From Schistosoma mansoni (taxonomy: Eukaryota; Platyhelminthes; Trematoda; Strigeidida; Schistosomatidae), in the NCBI RefSeq assembly GCF_000237925.1, contig NW_017386148.1:1-64000 (forward strand): a stretch of 64,000 nucleotides of DNA, given 5' to 3'. Positions 1 through 10,452 of this stretch are shown in pieces. Under the pieces are notes generated by a model. The model ran no database searches, had not been told where the DNA came from, and worked only from the letters and a program-made list of their open reading frames with translations. Made by a program: the position numbers and the translations under genes. Each line of letters starts with the position of its first letter. Position 1 is the stretch's first letter.

Positions 1-2013
1 CACAACCTAACAAAAAAGCCTAAAGGTTATACTCTAGTCAATAATCAGTTGATTATGCGTATAATGAGAGCAACGCAACGAAAATCACCATGACAAAATT
101 TTGTTTGTTTATTTAAAATACAATTAGTTAAGACCTCTCATTTGTATCTTCACCATCCTATACTTATAACCTAATTATCAGTTAAATATGAAAAATGACG
201 TACACCATCTATACGGGTAGATTGAGAAGAGGGATTGTAATGTTGAATTTCAGATAGTGGATTAAGGCTGATTTCATCGATTCATTTCCATCGGAAATAC
301 TCTATATAAGACAGAAATATATTATTGTGATTAAACGAATACTTATAATAGCGCTTTTATAAAATGAAATTGATGATCATTGGTAGAACTAAAATTGTCA
401 GCTCATTTTCGCTTTTAGTGGCCCGTTATCTAACTTCAGTTAGATTGTATGAATGATTGCTGTCGTAATATACATCCTGGCTACCCTCGTATATATTTAT
501 TGACTTAACTCGCGTTGGCAAATAACGGAATTAAATAAGTTGAATACAAGAACGGGGTTTTGAACATGTATATTTCGTGCAATCGTTGATTGGAAAGCGA
601 AGTAAAACAAAATGATGCGCAATGGAGAAGGCGAGTGAGCCAACTCGATTTAACCAAGCGTTAATCGATGCTTACAGTCAGAGAAAATTAAGTTACACAA
701 TATGATGAGTAAAATAAGAAATATACACACATACGACCACATAAAAAACTGCACAGTTGATAAGTGACAAGGCTGAAATGTGATTTAAGAAGAATGAATA
801 GATTGATCTGTCCAGAAACTAGAATAACCGATGTGGACTAGACATAGGGTCAGTCATTACACGCTGATTGATTCTATGGTTGTCCTGGAAAATTTTTAGT
901 TGATGATGTCTTCAACCTATTTTCCAGCAGTGATTGACGAACTGTTAGTAAATAATACCACTGAGATTTCAGTTTAGTGCTTCATTGGTATTTTATGGGA
1001 ATAAATCAATGTATCCCAGGATTTGAAAGCAAAATATTACTATTTGAATGAATGACAAAGATTCAATAGTTTGAAAGTAGCATAAAATGAAGATTATTTT
1101 TTTCTATCCTTATTAACTTAGTGACTAATTTAAAAAAGATCTCTTTTGAATGGTCACAGATCTAGTCACTTCTAATGTCAAATTGTTAACTTCGGTCATA
1201 AGCTCGAAAACAAACTGAATATATTTTTGGGTCGTATAGCTCGTGTACTACTGAAGATTCTTTTCAGTGTCAAATATTATTTATCTTGGTTTTAAATATT
1301 CTCCACTCTCTCTAAGGTTTCTCTTGTCTTTGATATCAAATAAAATTTCCCACTTTACTTATTCTACTAAGAGTTTTTGTGTTCTTTGGCCTTAGTCGAT
1401 ATTTACTTTAGGAATTCGTAAATTTCGATATATTACCTATTCGCCCACGTTGTCCTCCTTTATTGTTTACTGGAATTTCGAGGAAAGATGACACAATATT
1501 GCAAATGACCTTGAAGGCTGAAAAACAAATAGTTTTTGACCTATTTATTATGAACAGAGTTTTGGATAGTCATTTGGAACGTTATGGACAACTAGCAAGG
1601 TTTGTTTTATTAAACACAAAACGACCACTTCGATCACAACTGTTTTCTTGTCTACCATTTGATGAAATATTTACTTATTTCACTTACTCCTCTTACGCCT
1701 CGTCAAGAAGCATTAGTAAGATGCAGATAAATTAAAATTCTCATGAATGAAAAAAGGAAATCTCCATCACACCATGATCTGATGCATATTATCCAACAAA
1801 AAATGCCAAACCTGGAACTCAACCAAAAGTTTTGTTGTTGACGATAGACAACTAATATTAACTATAGTCGAAAAATAATTTATTATCGATTGTTATATTA
1901 CATATATTGTAATGAAGACCAAGATATTATGGATCTTGTTGAAATATATTGTATTATATACTGGGAACTGGTCATTATCCAAAACATAAAGTATTGAATA
2001 AAGAAAGTATGAT
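1..2013. other. Gene-free or unassigned AT-rich DNA
   Basis: No recognisable protein family, RNA gene or repeat unit is visible here. The only open stretch with any coding look is a possible isolated exon near 1412-1600, listed separately. The rest is AT-rich with many stops in all frames. Confidence 0.5.
1412..1600 (+). CDS. Possible isolated exon, no recognised family
   Basis: An open frame of 63 codons sits between a plausible acceptor (TTTAG before 1412) and a plausible donor (GTTTGT at 1601). It has a basic, proline-containing start (IRPRCPP near residue 10) followed by mixed helical sequence. No family is recognised and no neighbouring exon in a compatible phase was found. It could be an exon of a gene extending left of the window, a decayed fragment, or chance. 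Only the open frame and the flanking dinucleotides are observed. Confidence 0.15.
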
Positions 2014-2207
2014 AATTATCTTTTATGGGTCAATTGAAGCTAGACCACCATAGAAAACCTGGAAGCACTGAAGTCCCATAATAGGATGAAACGGCCGTCC
2101 AGTGCTTCCAGGTTTTCGATGGTGGTCTAGCTTCAATTGACCCATGATTTCAGCTATGAAAATACTAAATTCTCCACAAAACCCCCTCTGACCAATTATC
2201 TTTTATG
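2014..2207 (+). repeat. Fold-back SINE insertion with hammerhead-like loop and 14-bp target duplication
   Basis: The insert (2028-2193) is bounded by the perfect direct repeat AATTATCTTTTATG (2014-2027 and 2194-2207). Inside, 2025-2070 and 2100-2145 are inverted copies of each other, 46 bp with one mismatch. The 29-nt loop carries a hammerhead-like core (CTGA, a TCCC/GGA hairpin, GAAAC, then GTC). Relative to the usual CUGANGA core, two bases seem to be missing after CTGA, so catalysis is doubtful. The right arm and the tail to 2193 match the 3' part of a schistosome SINE that I recall. The left arm is an inverted duplicate of the same segment, which points to a snap-back event during reverse transcription. 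Confidence 0.75.
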
Positions 2208-3755
2208 TTATCATTTATTATTTTTCTTTCCGTCTTTAAGCTAATAAACTACATTGAATATTTTCTATGATATGTGTGAAATTCCTTTGTTTATAATTTA
2301 TGAACTTTTCAGATTAACATTGAGACATATAATGGTAAATAATAACTGTCCCCAGTTTAACAATTACATAAGCATGAAGATGTTAGGTAGAGAAAACTAA
2401 CGGTTTGATAAGGTAGTATTGATTATTAACTGTTATAAGAACTGAACCTAGCGCTTAAGGTTTACTTTGTTTCTTTCACTTCAGTATTCACAAGTGGGAA
2501 AGTTTACATTTTTGTCAAGATGAAAAACACCAACAAAGGTGTCAGTGATCTAATGAATCTAAAAATATGTACTCTAGAAAATACCAATGAAAAGAGATTA
2601 AGTGGAATATTTAACCACTTAGAAAGGATAAGAATTATCGAAGACAGAAGGTCAAATACATTGATACAAAGGGATTATGATGTGATTTTTAAGGTAAATA
2701 GCCCATAATACTTACATTAAGCGACAGATGCTAAGTTGGAAAGTTTTACAAAGGTAATTTACCAGTGCATTTAAAAATTAACCTGTGGAATGATACACCT
2801 GCAATTTGTTTTTTATGGAAACATCAAAGTAGCAAAGTGTTAGTTTAACCACTTAGTGCTTACTAAACGATCTTACCATATTACCAGTATTTGTTGCATA
2901 AACCAGTAATTGGTATGAAAATGCATGAACAATGAAATCAGAGATGTTGGACTGATATTTGCAGAAGGAACAGTCAAGATTGAGACAATTGATTGATAGT
3001 TTGCAAATTAACTGGTTACTGTATGGTTGTCAGATTTTAGTGAGATATTCTGTAATTTTGTGCGCAAATACGTTCGATTATCCTCACCAGTGTTCTTGTC
3101 CACTACAGTATTATTGTCTTTTATGTGATTTCAAATGGGGTAATAAAAGCAGGTACTTGTGATCATCTTAGACAAATGTGCATTGCTTCCTTTATTTGAA
3201 TCATTTGTCGATTTTCACAACTAACTCAAAGCTCAATCATAATATATTTATTTTAAGTGCCAGTTTAAAATATTTTACTAGTCTTAAGCATTTTCATTCA
3301 GTTAAATCTAGTTTAGTTTTAATAGATTATCACTACTTTAAGTTTAGAAATCTAATTAGAATTTTTTCAGTATACACCAGGTAATTATGCACAGAAATGT
3401 TTTTAAACTACTCAATGTATCAAGGTCCTTCAGATTTACTTTTGTTTGCATGCGATACATCATAGATCTTTGTGACAATGTCAATCTCTTTTTATTTTGT
3501 ATTGTGGTAGTTTTTCTGCAGTGTAGTTGATCTGAGACACAATGAATTAATTATTTAAAGAAAATAGAGCTTTCAGTCAGCCTGTTATTTGAAGATTTTT
3601 TTCCAATTTATCGATATTTTCGCCTACGCAAAATGTACCAATAGCATTCTTAGAAATCATCTTAAACCTACTGGAACACATTACCATGCAATTATCATTC
3701 TAAAAGAAGACTTATAACACAGTAAAAATGGTCGCACAATATCGTTGATTAGCTG
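2208..3755. other. Unassigned intergenic DNA
   Basis: AT-rich, without a recognised gene or repeat. A 62-codon open frame begins with ATG at 2520, preceded by a possible acceptor (GTCAAG) and followed by a possible donor (AAG/GTAAAT at 2693). It resembles no family known to me, so it is not called as a gene. Two further short open frames (2959-3162, 3178-3384) have compositions typical of random AT-rich sequence. Confidence 0.4.
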
Positions 3756-3769
3756 ACGTTAGATATTGA

Positions 3770-3905
3770 CACCGTCGAATGCCAGCTCGGTGGTCTAGAG
3801 ATGAAGCAATCGCGCGAGACCAAAGGTCCTGAGTGCAGGGTCGTGGATGCGCACTACCTAGGAATCATATACTGAGATGAAATGGCCGTCCAGTGCTTCC
3901 AGATT
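3770..3905 (+). repeat. Degenerate tRNA-headed SINE with collapsed hammerhead motif
   Basis: A tRNA-like start (GGTGGTCTAGAG with an A-box look, about 3789-3800) is followed by a degraded B-box region. A 3' end, GGCCGTCCAGTGCTTCCAG (3884-3902), is shared with the fold-back SINE at 2092-2111. The hammerhead is reduced: CTGA at 3872 runs almost directly into GATGAAA, so stem II is missing and the ribozyme is almost certainly dead. This is a second, separate copy of the family seen at 2014-2207. Confidence 0.6.
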
Positions 3906-4870
3906 ACAGCACATACATTTCCTATTTATTTCAGCTATTCTTGAGAGAATTAAGCATCACTTCCTTATGGACATTTTTTAGTTACTGGACAAAATTTGAA
4001 AGTGATTTAAATGCAAATATATATGATTGGAATGTAAAAAGTAATAATCAATACATACCCCCTAAAATTTAATAATGATTACGATATTAACCTAAGCTCT
4101 TCGTAAAATTCACACTGAATTTCAAAAATGATATTACCATTCTCTTTATACTGATAACTCAGTAATAAAAACAAAACTATTTTTCTCTGTAGTTTTAAAT
4201 TCCTGAATCAGGGTTGAAATCGCTGAGCCAGTAGGTTTCTTGTTTGAAATCAGCTTAATGGTTTTTAGCACAAATGATTGCTTCAAAAATCTGTATTATT
4301 GACAATGACTATAAAATGATCAAATTAATTGATAAATCTACCCACACTGTCTGCAACAACTAAAATATTTAATGTGAACTCAATTACTTTCAAGGTCAAA
4401 TAAAACAGTGTAACACAAAATCATTTTTCTCTTTGTTGTGCCATGAAACAGACAACCACATATCGATATACATATCACGCATCAAGTTGGGACTGTTCTC
4501 TGCATATCAGTATGTATACTTAAATATGGCTAAAATGAATAAAGCTCTATACTTCCAAACGTTTTAAATATTATAACCAGTCGTTTGATCTTTCTGTTTC
4601 TTCATCAAGTTAGTTCGAAATAAACATGAAACTATTGACTTTAATTGGATTTAATATACACATTATTCTGAGAAAATATTGCGCCGCTGTATACAGCAAC
4701 CTTACAATCTGAAACGTTATCGATTTTTCGCGTCAATTCCCCGAAATAACGCTTTGTATCAATTCTTTTTGTTGAATAGCAGAAATAACTTTTGGGAAAC
4801 AGAATACGATTATGATTGATTATGAATACAGTGATCTTGAGTGCTGTTAGAGGTATAAGGGCGATTATCG
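3906..4870. other. Unassigned intergenic DNA
   Basis: AT-rich sequence without a recognised gene or repeat. One 81-codon open frame on the minus strand (4641-4886) has no recognisable motif and runs into the RTE leader fragment, so it was not called. Confidence 0.4.
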
Positions 4871-5295
4871 TTTCCCGGTTGCCCACACCGTGGAAGGGTT
4901 CTTCTGCAGGTACCTGAAAAGGAACTGGGTTAGGGGCGATCTTAGCGACCTGAGAGCGTGACCGCAGTGCCCAAGAGACAACTGCTTGAAGTCAGTCACA
5001 TACGACTTTTCCGTGTTAGCTCCGTACTTGTTGAGACCCTACCACCTGAGATGGTCGACCTTTTCTAACCCCACCCCTCCTTGTGGGAAGGCAGCATCGC
5101 TGTTATGCTGGTTGTCTGAATAAAACACCTTACTGCCGTCAAACCTCTGTACAGTCAGCAGTTCGACTTCGGACCTTGGTTTGCTGCTTTTAGTCTTATC
5201 GTTCTTCAACCGTGGGACCTTGAGGAACGAATGTTCCGGCCAGTATAGCTCGATTGATTCATTACGGTAGACAAGCCCAACCCCCACGTCAAGTT
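4871..5295 (-). mobile_element. 5' leader fragment of an RTE-clade (Perere-3/SR3-like) LINE
   Basis: This segment is the diverged, oppositely oriented counterpart of 31571-31990. Both contain an open stretch with the shared peptide IELYW, then a KVP or KVLP motif, then LLTVQR. In the copy at 31.6 kb the segment lies upstream of RTE endonuclease coding sequence, so I read it as the 5' untranslated or leader region of that LINE family. Here it is detached from any coding region. Confidence 0.5.
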
Positions 5296-6135
5296 AGCAA
5301 CATCGATCAGTACAGCATACGACAGTCACATAAAAATCAAGCCATTTGATCAGGTAAAGAGCTCCGATTCTGATTTTAGATCAAGAGAAATTAGTGAACA
5401 ACCCCAAAGACTTGTTACAGAAAACAAATTGGATAATCTTTCGGGTTGGTTTTCTGTTATGTAGAAACTAGATATTGTTTCAACGAAAACATTAGCGACA
5501 ATCCAAACCGTCTGCTTTCGTGTGCATGACCAAACTGGGAAGTAGATAGTTGATTCTTGATATAAGTAACTCTTTATTGTGCATGATCAGTGGTGATAAA
5601 TTGTTTGCGGTGAAGAAACATATACAAATGACATGGATCGGCCAATCGGAGTTATTTAGATTATTAAAAAGGTACTACATCATAAACAATTGAATATTAG
5701 TGCATCAAATGAGTGCTATGCTTAACGGCTCAAAACCAATACCTAATTCTGGGTCTCATGAGCCAGGTATCAGAAATAATAGTGGAGTACACATTTTGAT
5801 ATGAACAAAAGTCACTATTTCATCATTTTTACCAGAGGTTTGAAGTTATCAAGAAAACGCACACAAATTATGGACTAAACCAAGTCATACATCACTGTAA
5901 TAACATATTATTCATCCCCTTCTATTCAATGTTAATGATTGTAATTTAAGGAGCGCACTCCAAGTAAGCTTTCATCGTCACATACTTCATAGCCTTAGAT
6001 AACCGTTCGTCTTAGAAATGTATTCATTGCTTCATTTAGAGGACCCGAAAAAACCTATAAGGACACGCTGAGATAAGACTGCCTAGAATGCTGAGATAGT
6101 AGGTAGGGAAATTATGTTATGAGATCGATTCCCAG
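5296..6135. other. Unassigned intergenic DNA
   Basis: No gene or recognised repeat. AT-rich spacer between an RTE leader fragment and an SR2-like LINE fragment. Confidence 0.4.
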
Positions 6136-8062
6136 AAACACTAACTTTCTCCAGTCTCGTACCATACTTTACACCAGAACGAAAACCAGTCTGCTCCTCA
6201 CGAGTCAATCTTTCTCGGGTTTTGAACAATATATGAAGTATGATGCTAGCTAATAGTTTGGACGCGATCGGAAGTAGACTTGTTCCTCGATAGTTGTTGC
6301 AGAAATGACGTGAACCCTTTCTAAAGATAGAAAAAACTATCGACTCATCCCATGATGTTGGAACACTCTGTCAGACCTTTGTAAACAACAACTCAGTCAG
6401 TTCGTTAACCAGAAAGTCACCACCATCTTTAAAAAAGGTCAGAGGTAAGTCATCTGAGCCTGGTGATTTGTAGCGCTTTAAGAGCTAGAGTTCCTTGGGT
6501 ACGTCCGCCTCGTTAGGTGGATCAGTAGACGCAGGCCACGCAGGTCAGGACAGTCTGATCGGTGTTGTCGGAGTAGCAGACCAGTTGAACTGCTCCTCGA
6601 AAAACTTCGTCCATCGTGCAAGGCGTCGATAGATGTTAGTGACTAGCATCCCGTCATCTTCACAGGTTGTTTCGCTCACACCAGACTTCTTGCTGTGAGT
6701 GACTCGAGTGAGATGAGAGAGCTTACAGCAGCTACCAGATGCAGTTGCTGCTTCCAACTTATTGGCACACTCCAATCACCAGGCTTCTCAGCCCTTGCGC
6801 AAGCTATTCCCGATTCCATTACATAACAGTCTTCGTTTATAGTCAAACTCACGGTCACCCAAAGTAGGCCGACGGGCTTCAATGAGTTGTAAGGAGCCTG
6901 AAGAAACCCAGTGCTTATAAGCGGGACGTTTTGCGAAACCGTAAGCGACTTTACTGGCCATTTTCATGGAGTCATGGAATTGCAACCAATGCTCATCTAC
7001 ACTTTTCTGTGGAATAGTAGATAGCTCGATTCGATAGTTGCAACCAACTTACTGACATCGATCAATTCGTTAGCCACTGAAAAGTAGGGCAAGAGTGGCA
7101 TAAACCGGGGGATGATCAGAGTCCAGATAGGTACTCCAAAAGGAGCAACAGTCTTGTACACAACCTTGCCAGCGATAGCTGATCGCGATGTCATCACGCT
7201 TGAGATGTAGAGGGAAGACACCAAGTGGCACATCGGCGATGACTGTGCCAGAAGTTAGTGCTAGACAGAAACAGGTTGTGATCTGTGCACAGGTGCAGTA
7301 ACCGGTCACCGTTATCTGACCTGTGACAAACAAGTCCTCATCGGCCACCTAGACGACTCTCCTATGTGCCTAGGCGCACGACTTGAGCATCCAAGTCTCC
7401 GGCTAGTACTACAATATCTGTCGAACGCACTCTCTGGAGAATAGTTAACTGATAGTAAAAGTCGTCCTTGATGGCATCCGGACTGCAATCTGTCGGAGCA
7501 GAGGCGGACACGACGAAAAGACATAGTTTCTCACACCGATTTCTTACTTTGATGGAACTTTCTAATCTAACAGCACAGAACTGACTGTTAATGGCAATTC
7601 AATCGAATAATGTTGCCCCAGCCCTAGCGCTTAGTGCGACAACAACACCAGCAAGACCAGGTGATGCCAAAGAGACCCCGGATAAACGCATGTAAAACAA
7701 ACCTTTTGAAGCGACAAATGGAGAGCAAATTTGTAGTACTTCGCCGGTCTTGAATATGGGTCTCGGATAGACAACAGACATCGATCTCAAGACTTTATAA
7801 AGACAGCCAGTCCTATCTGTTGTCCGATCTGCATTAGTGTGAGAAGGTTGAAGGAAGTCAGTTTGAATGGTGCACGTGGTTTCAGAAAGACTTTCAGTAT
7901 TCGTATTCGGTGGAAGCATTCGCTTTCGATCAGTCAGTGACTCGAGTTCGTTTTGATGGAACAGAATTTCTACTATAAGCGAGCTGTTGTATAAGTTGGA
8001 AAGTAAAAATGCACAAGGCGAGAATGGAAGAGGGTGAATAAATGACGTAGTAAAAAAAGGTG
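6136..8062 (-). mobile_element. Degenerate 3'-truncated SR2-like (RTE clade) LINE
   Basis: This is a decayed copy of the element that is intact at 58361-61408. It includes the 5' leader (to about 8062, sharing GAGCGAGCTG-like and GACGTAGTAAA sequence with 61470-61545), the same start context (MLPP, ATG at 7919), the endonuclease region and the first part of the reverse transcriptase. It stops near 6140, before the conserved YADD box. Reading frame changes several times (open pieces at 7599-7919, 7312-7524, 7070-7348, 6788-6985, 6676-6882, 6545-6775), so it is a pseudogene. Losing the 3' end while keeping the 5' end is the reverse of usual LINE truncation and suggests a later deletion or recombination. 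Confidence 0.8.
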
Positions 8063-8645
8063 GAAATAAAAGTGAATGTTATCAAATGGGTGTTATGTTC
8101 ATATGTCCGGTTTTTTATCGAGTGAATAATCCACCAATTGAAATACGATTTATCCAATCTTAGCACTGCCAAATCAATGACGTTCGACCGGTATGAGCAG
8201 TCTAGCGTCTTTATTGCTTTGTCCGCCTAGCCCTTTCAATTGAGTCCGGAACACCAATTACAGCTTCTGTTACGCGAATCATTTATTTCAAGCATACTCA
8301 GTTTATATACCAGACATGCAGACCACATCACACCATAAAATAGAAAATAATATTTGTACAAGATCAAGCCAAATGTGGCTGTGAACGTGGGAGACAGTAA
8401 CATAGTTTAGGAACAGTAAATAGTATAACAATAATCCTTAGGTCAAAATGAAGTTTATAATAAGATGAACATAGATACACACAATCTAATTACTCGGTAC
8501 TTAAACAATAAGAATATACATAGAATTATAGTCCATTATTAGGTCCCGGAAGTTACCTGTACTTGTGTTTTCACTAGGATATAACAATGGATATGGGTTA
8601 TTTGAATTGTAAAAAGAGTGTGAGTAGTATATCCAGAAACCACTG
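8063..8645. repeat. Possible unclassified dispersed repeat between SR2 fragment and element X
   Basis: About 580 bp separates the SR2 leader from the element-X body. The part from about 8178 (GACCGGTATGAGCAGTCTAGCG) through the TTTATATACCAG stretch near 8308 has a composition unlike the AT-rich surroundings and looks like a repeat, perhaps a solo terminal repeat. No second copy in the window lets me test that. No gene is seen. Confidence 0.3.
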
Positions 8646-8649
8646 TCAT

Positions 8650-8992
8650 CTCACTTGAATTGCGTGAGTGCTATGATACTGCCCGGGTGCCCAGACCAAA
8701 GCAGGTGGTTTATCAGGGGGCCACACCCCGAGCCTTTGACCTGAAGGTCTGACCCACGAGGCAGTGGAGCATCGCGAGGAGACACAGTCCCATAGTAGCC
8801 AGTGACCAACAATAGGTTCGTACGCCATTTGTTTCCTTGGATCCCATGTGCACCATTGGTTTGGAATCAGGGCTCCCCAACTCCTCTAGATGGATTCACC
8901 GTGTCCGCCGGCCCAGTTAAAGCACCGGACACTTGATTTTCATCCATTCAATTCTGTAAACAACATCCCCGCCTGGGAAAGGCAGTGTGTAA
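8650..8992 (+). repeat. Dispersed repeat element X, body (3') half
   Basis: It shares GTGAGTGCTATGATACTGCC, CCGAGCCTTTGAC, CAAGGCAGTGGAGCA-like and GTGCACCATTGGTTT segments with 61650-62095 (plus) and with the complete copy at 45526-46020 (minus). Its head (the ATTGGTACAA...GGGCACCAGATA part) is missing here. As at 61.6 kb, it lies just beyond the 5' end of a minus-strand SR2-like LINE. Function and class are unknown, and no open frame is conserved between copies. Confidence 0.65.
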
Positions 8993-9995
8993 TACCTAGT
9001 ATACTCGTCCAATGAAGTCATCCAGCTAAGGAGGACCACCTCACTATTATGAAATGCTGCATCAAAAAGAGTAGGTTCTGAGCTATATCTCACACTGTCT
9101 CAAGCAACTGAGACGCACGACCTCAAGTATCTTAACGGAGTTGTAATTGACCAACAGATCATGGTCCTATGCAGCAACTGCGCTATTCCACAGATCGACC
9201 ATCATTCTGCTTTTTGACCTAATCACGTCCATAACTTACGATGTAGAAGTAATGAGGATGATACCCGTTAAACACGATAAAAACCACCGGAAAGTGTCTC
9301 AAGAGGAATCGTATTATCATTATCGTACCCGAACAAACATTCACGTGCCACGTCACTGCTGCTATGGAATCGCCGCCCGATGTCTCGGAGACAATAACCA
9401 GTCACAGAGAACCTTCAGCTTGGAGGGCTCATATTTCGCAACCATAGAGCAGAAATGGTCCCACTGATGAGTTTGCACTATATCCCCTAGACTCGCATCA
9501 CGAGATCCACTCTGGGTCTTCACATAAATTGATTTTATCTGCCACGATACTAACAATAATTGATTTGCAATAGTTCACGCATATTTATCTCGTTTCAGAG
9601 GCGTTTATATGGTGCTAGCTAAGTTGTCTTACTATATCTATTTGTGAAATCTTCCTACTAATGTTAGTTAATAACCAACGAAAGTTGAGCATCTGAAATC
9701 TGAAGAACAAATAAGTTTCGAAGATGCTTCACAAAATCACACCGGATTGCTCATAGGACGTAAAGACACACAAAGATCCGAGCACTGACAAAGGGAGGCT
9801 TGTGGACGAACCCCATTTCTCATGTCCGTAGTGTTTCGTCAAGTAGGTTGAAAAGATGGTTAGTCCTAAATGATTCAGCGCACAGCTGTAAGTACCATGA
9901 ATGACATTTGTCACTGAATTTCGGATACTATAATTTACGTGAACGCAAACTTTATGAAGAAATAGTGATAAACAGCTTGTCAAATCCACATTGTA
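8993..9995. other. Unassigned intergenic DNA
   Basis: Contains moderately GC-richer stretches (9000-9540) that look like old repeat material but match nothing else in the window. Open frames at 9147-9467 (+) and 9729-9989 (-) have no recognisable motifs. Confidence 0.35.
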
Positions 9996-9999
9996 GGTA

Positions 10000-10060
10000 T
10001 TTTATTTGAACACATAAATATTGGTACAAGTGGGCACCAGATAGATATGCACTACACTAT
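10000..10060 (+). repeat. Element X, head fragment only
   Basis: The segment TTTATTTGAACACATAAATATTGGTACAAGTGGGCACCAGATAGATATGCAC (given in halves: 10000-10025 and 10026-10052) matches the heads at 44766-44834, 54835-54870, 58196-58264 and the start of the complete minus copy at 46020. The body half does not follow. Confidence 0.55.
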
Positions 10061-10452
10061 CTCAGTAATATATTGAAAATCTAATCACGGACTAAGGAGC
10101 ACTACTGTTTCCACTACTTAAATACTATGCTATTAAGACACCATTGTACGAAATAAGACAAAACCCGGACACGAAACAACAACTATACGTTCTCCTATTA
10201 GTGAAAAATTGGATAATTCATGGTACAACTTTGAGTTATCGGGAAACAATCAGAAACTTCATATCAATAAAACTAACGGGATTTGATGGCCTACCAAAAG
10301 TCAATGAGAACAAAAAGATTGCATTAATTTCTGTATTCGACAAATCAATGCCAAGCGGAAACAAACATGAGTTATGGTCTTATTAACGCGTAAACTGAAA
10401 ACTTATCTGAAATATATGTACAATGTTCTAACAAATAGGTTGGACTGAGAAG

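Noticed and set aside
2520-2708. 62-codon ORF with a possible donor after AAG
   Set aside because: No family features and no compatible neighbouring exon; length is within chance for this composition.
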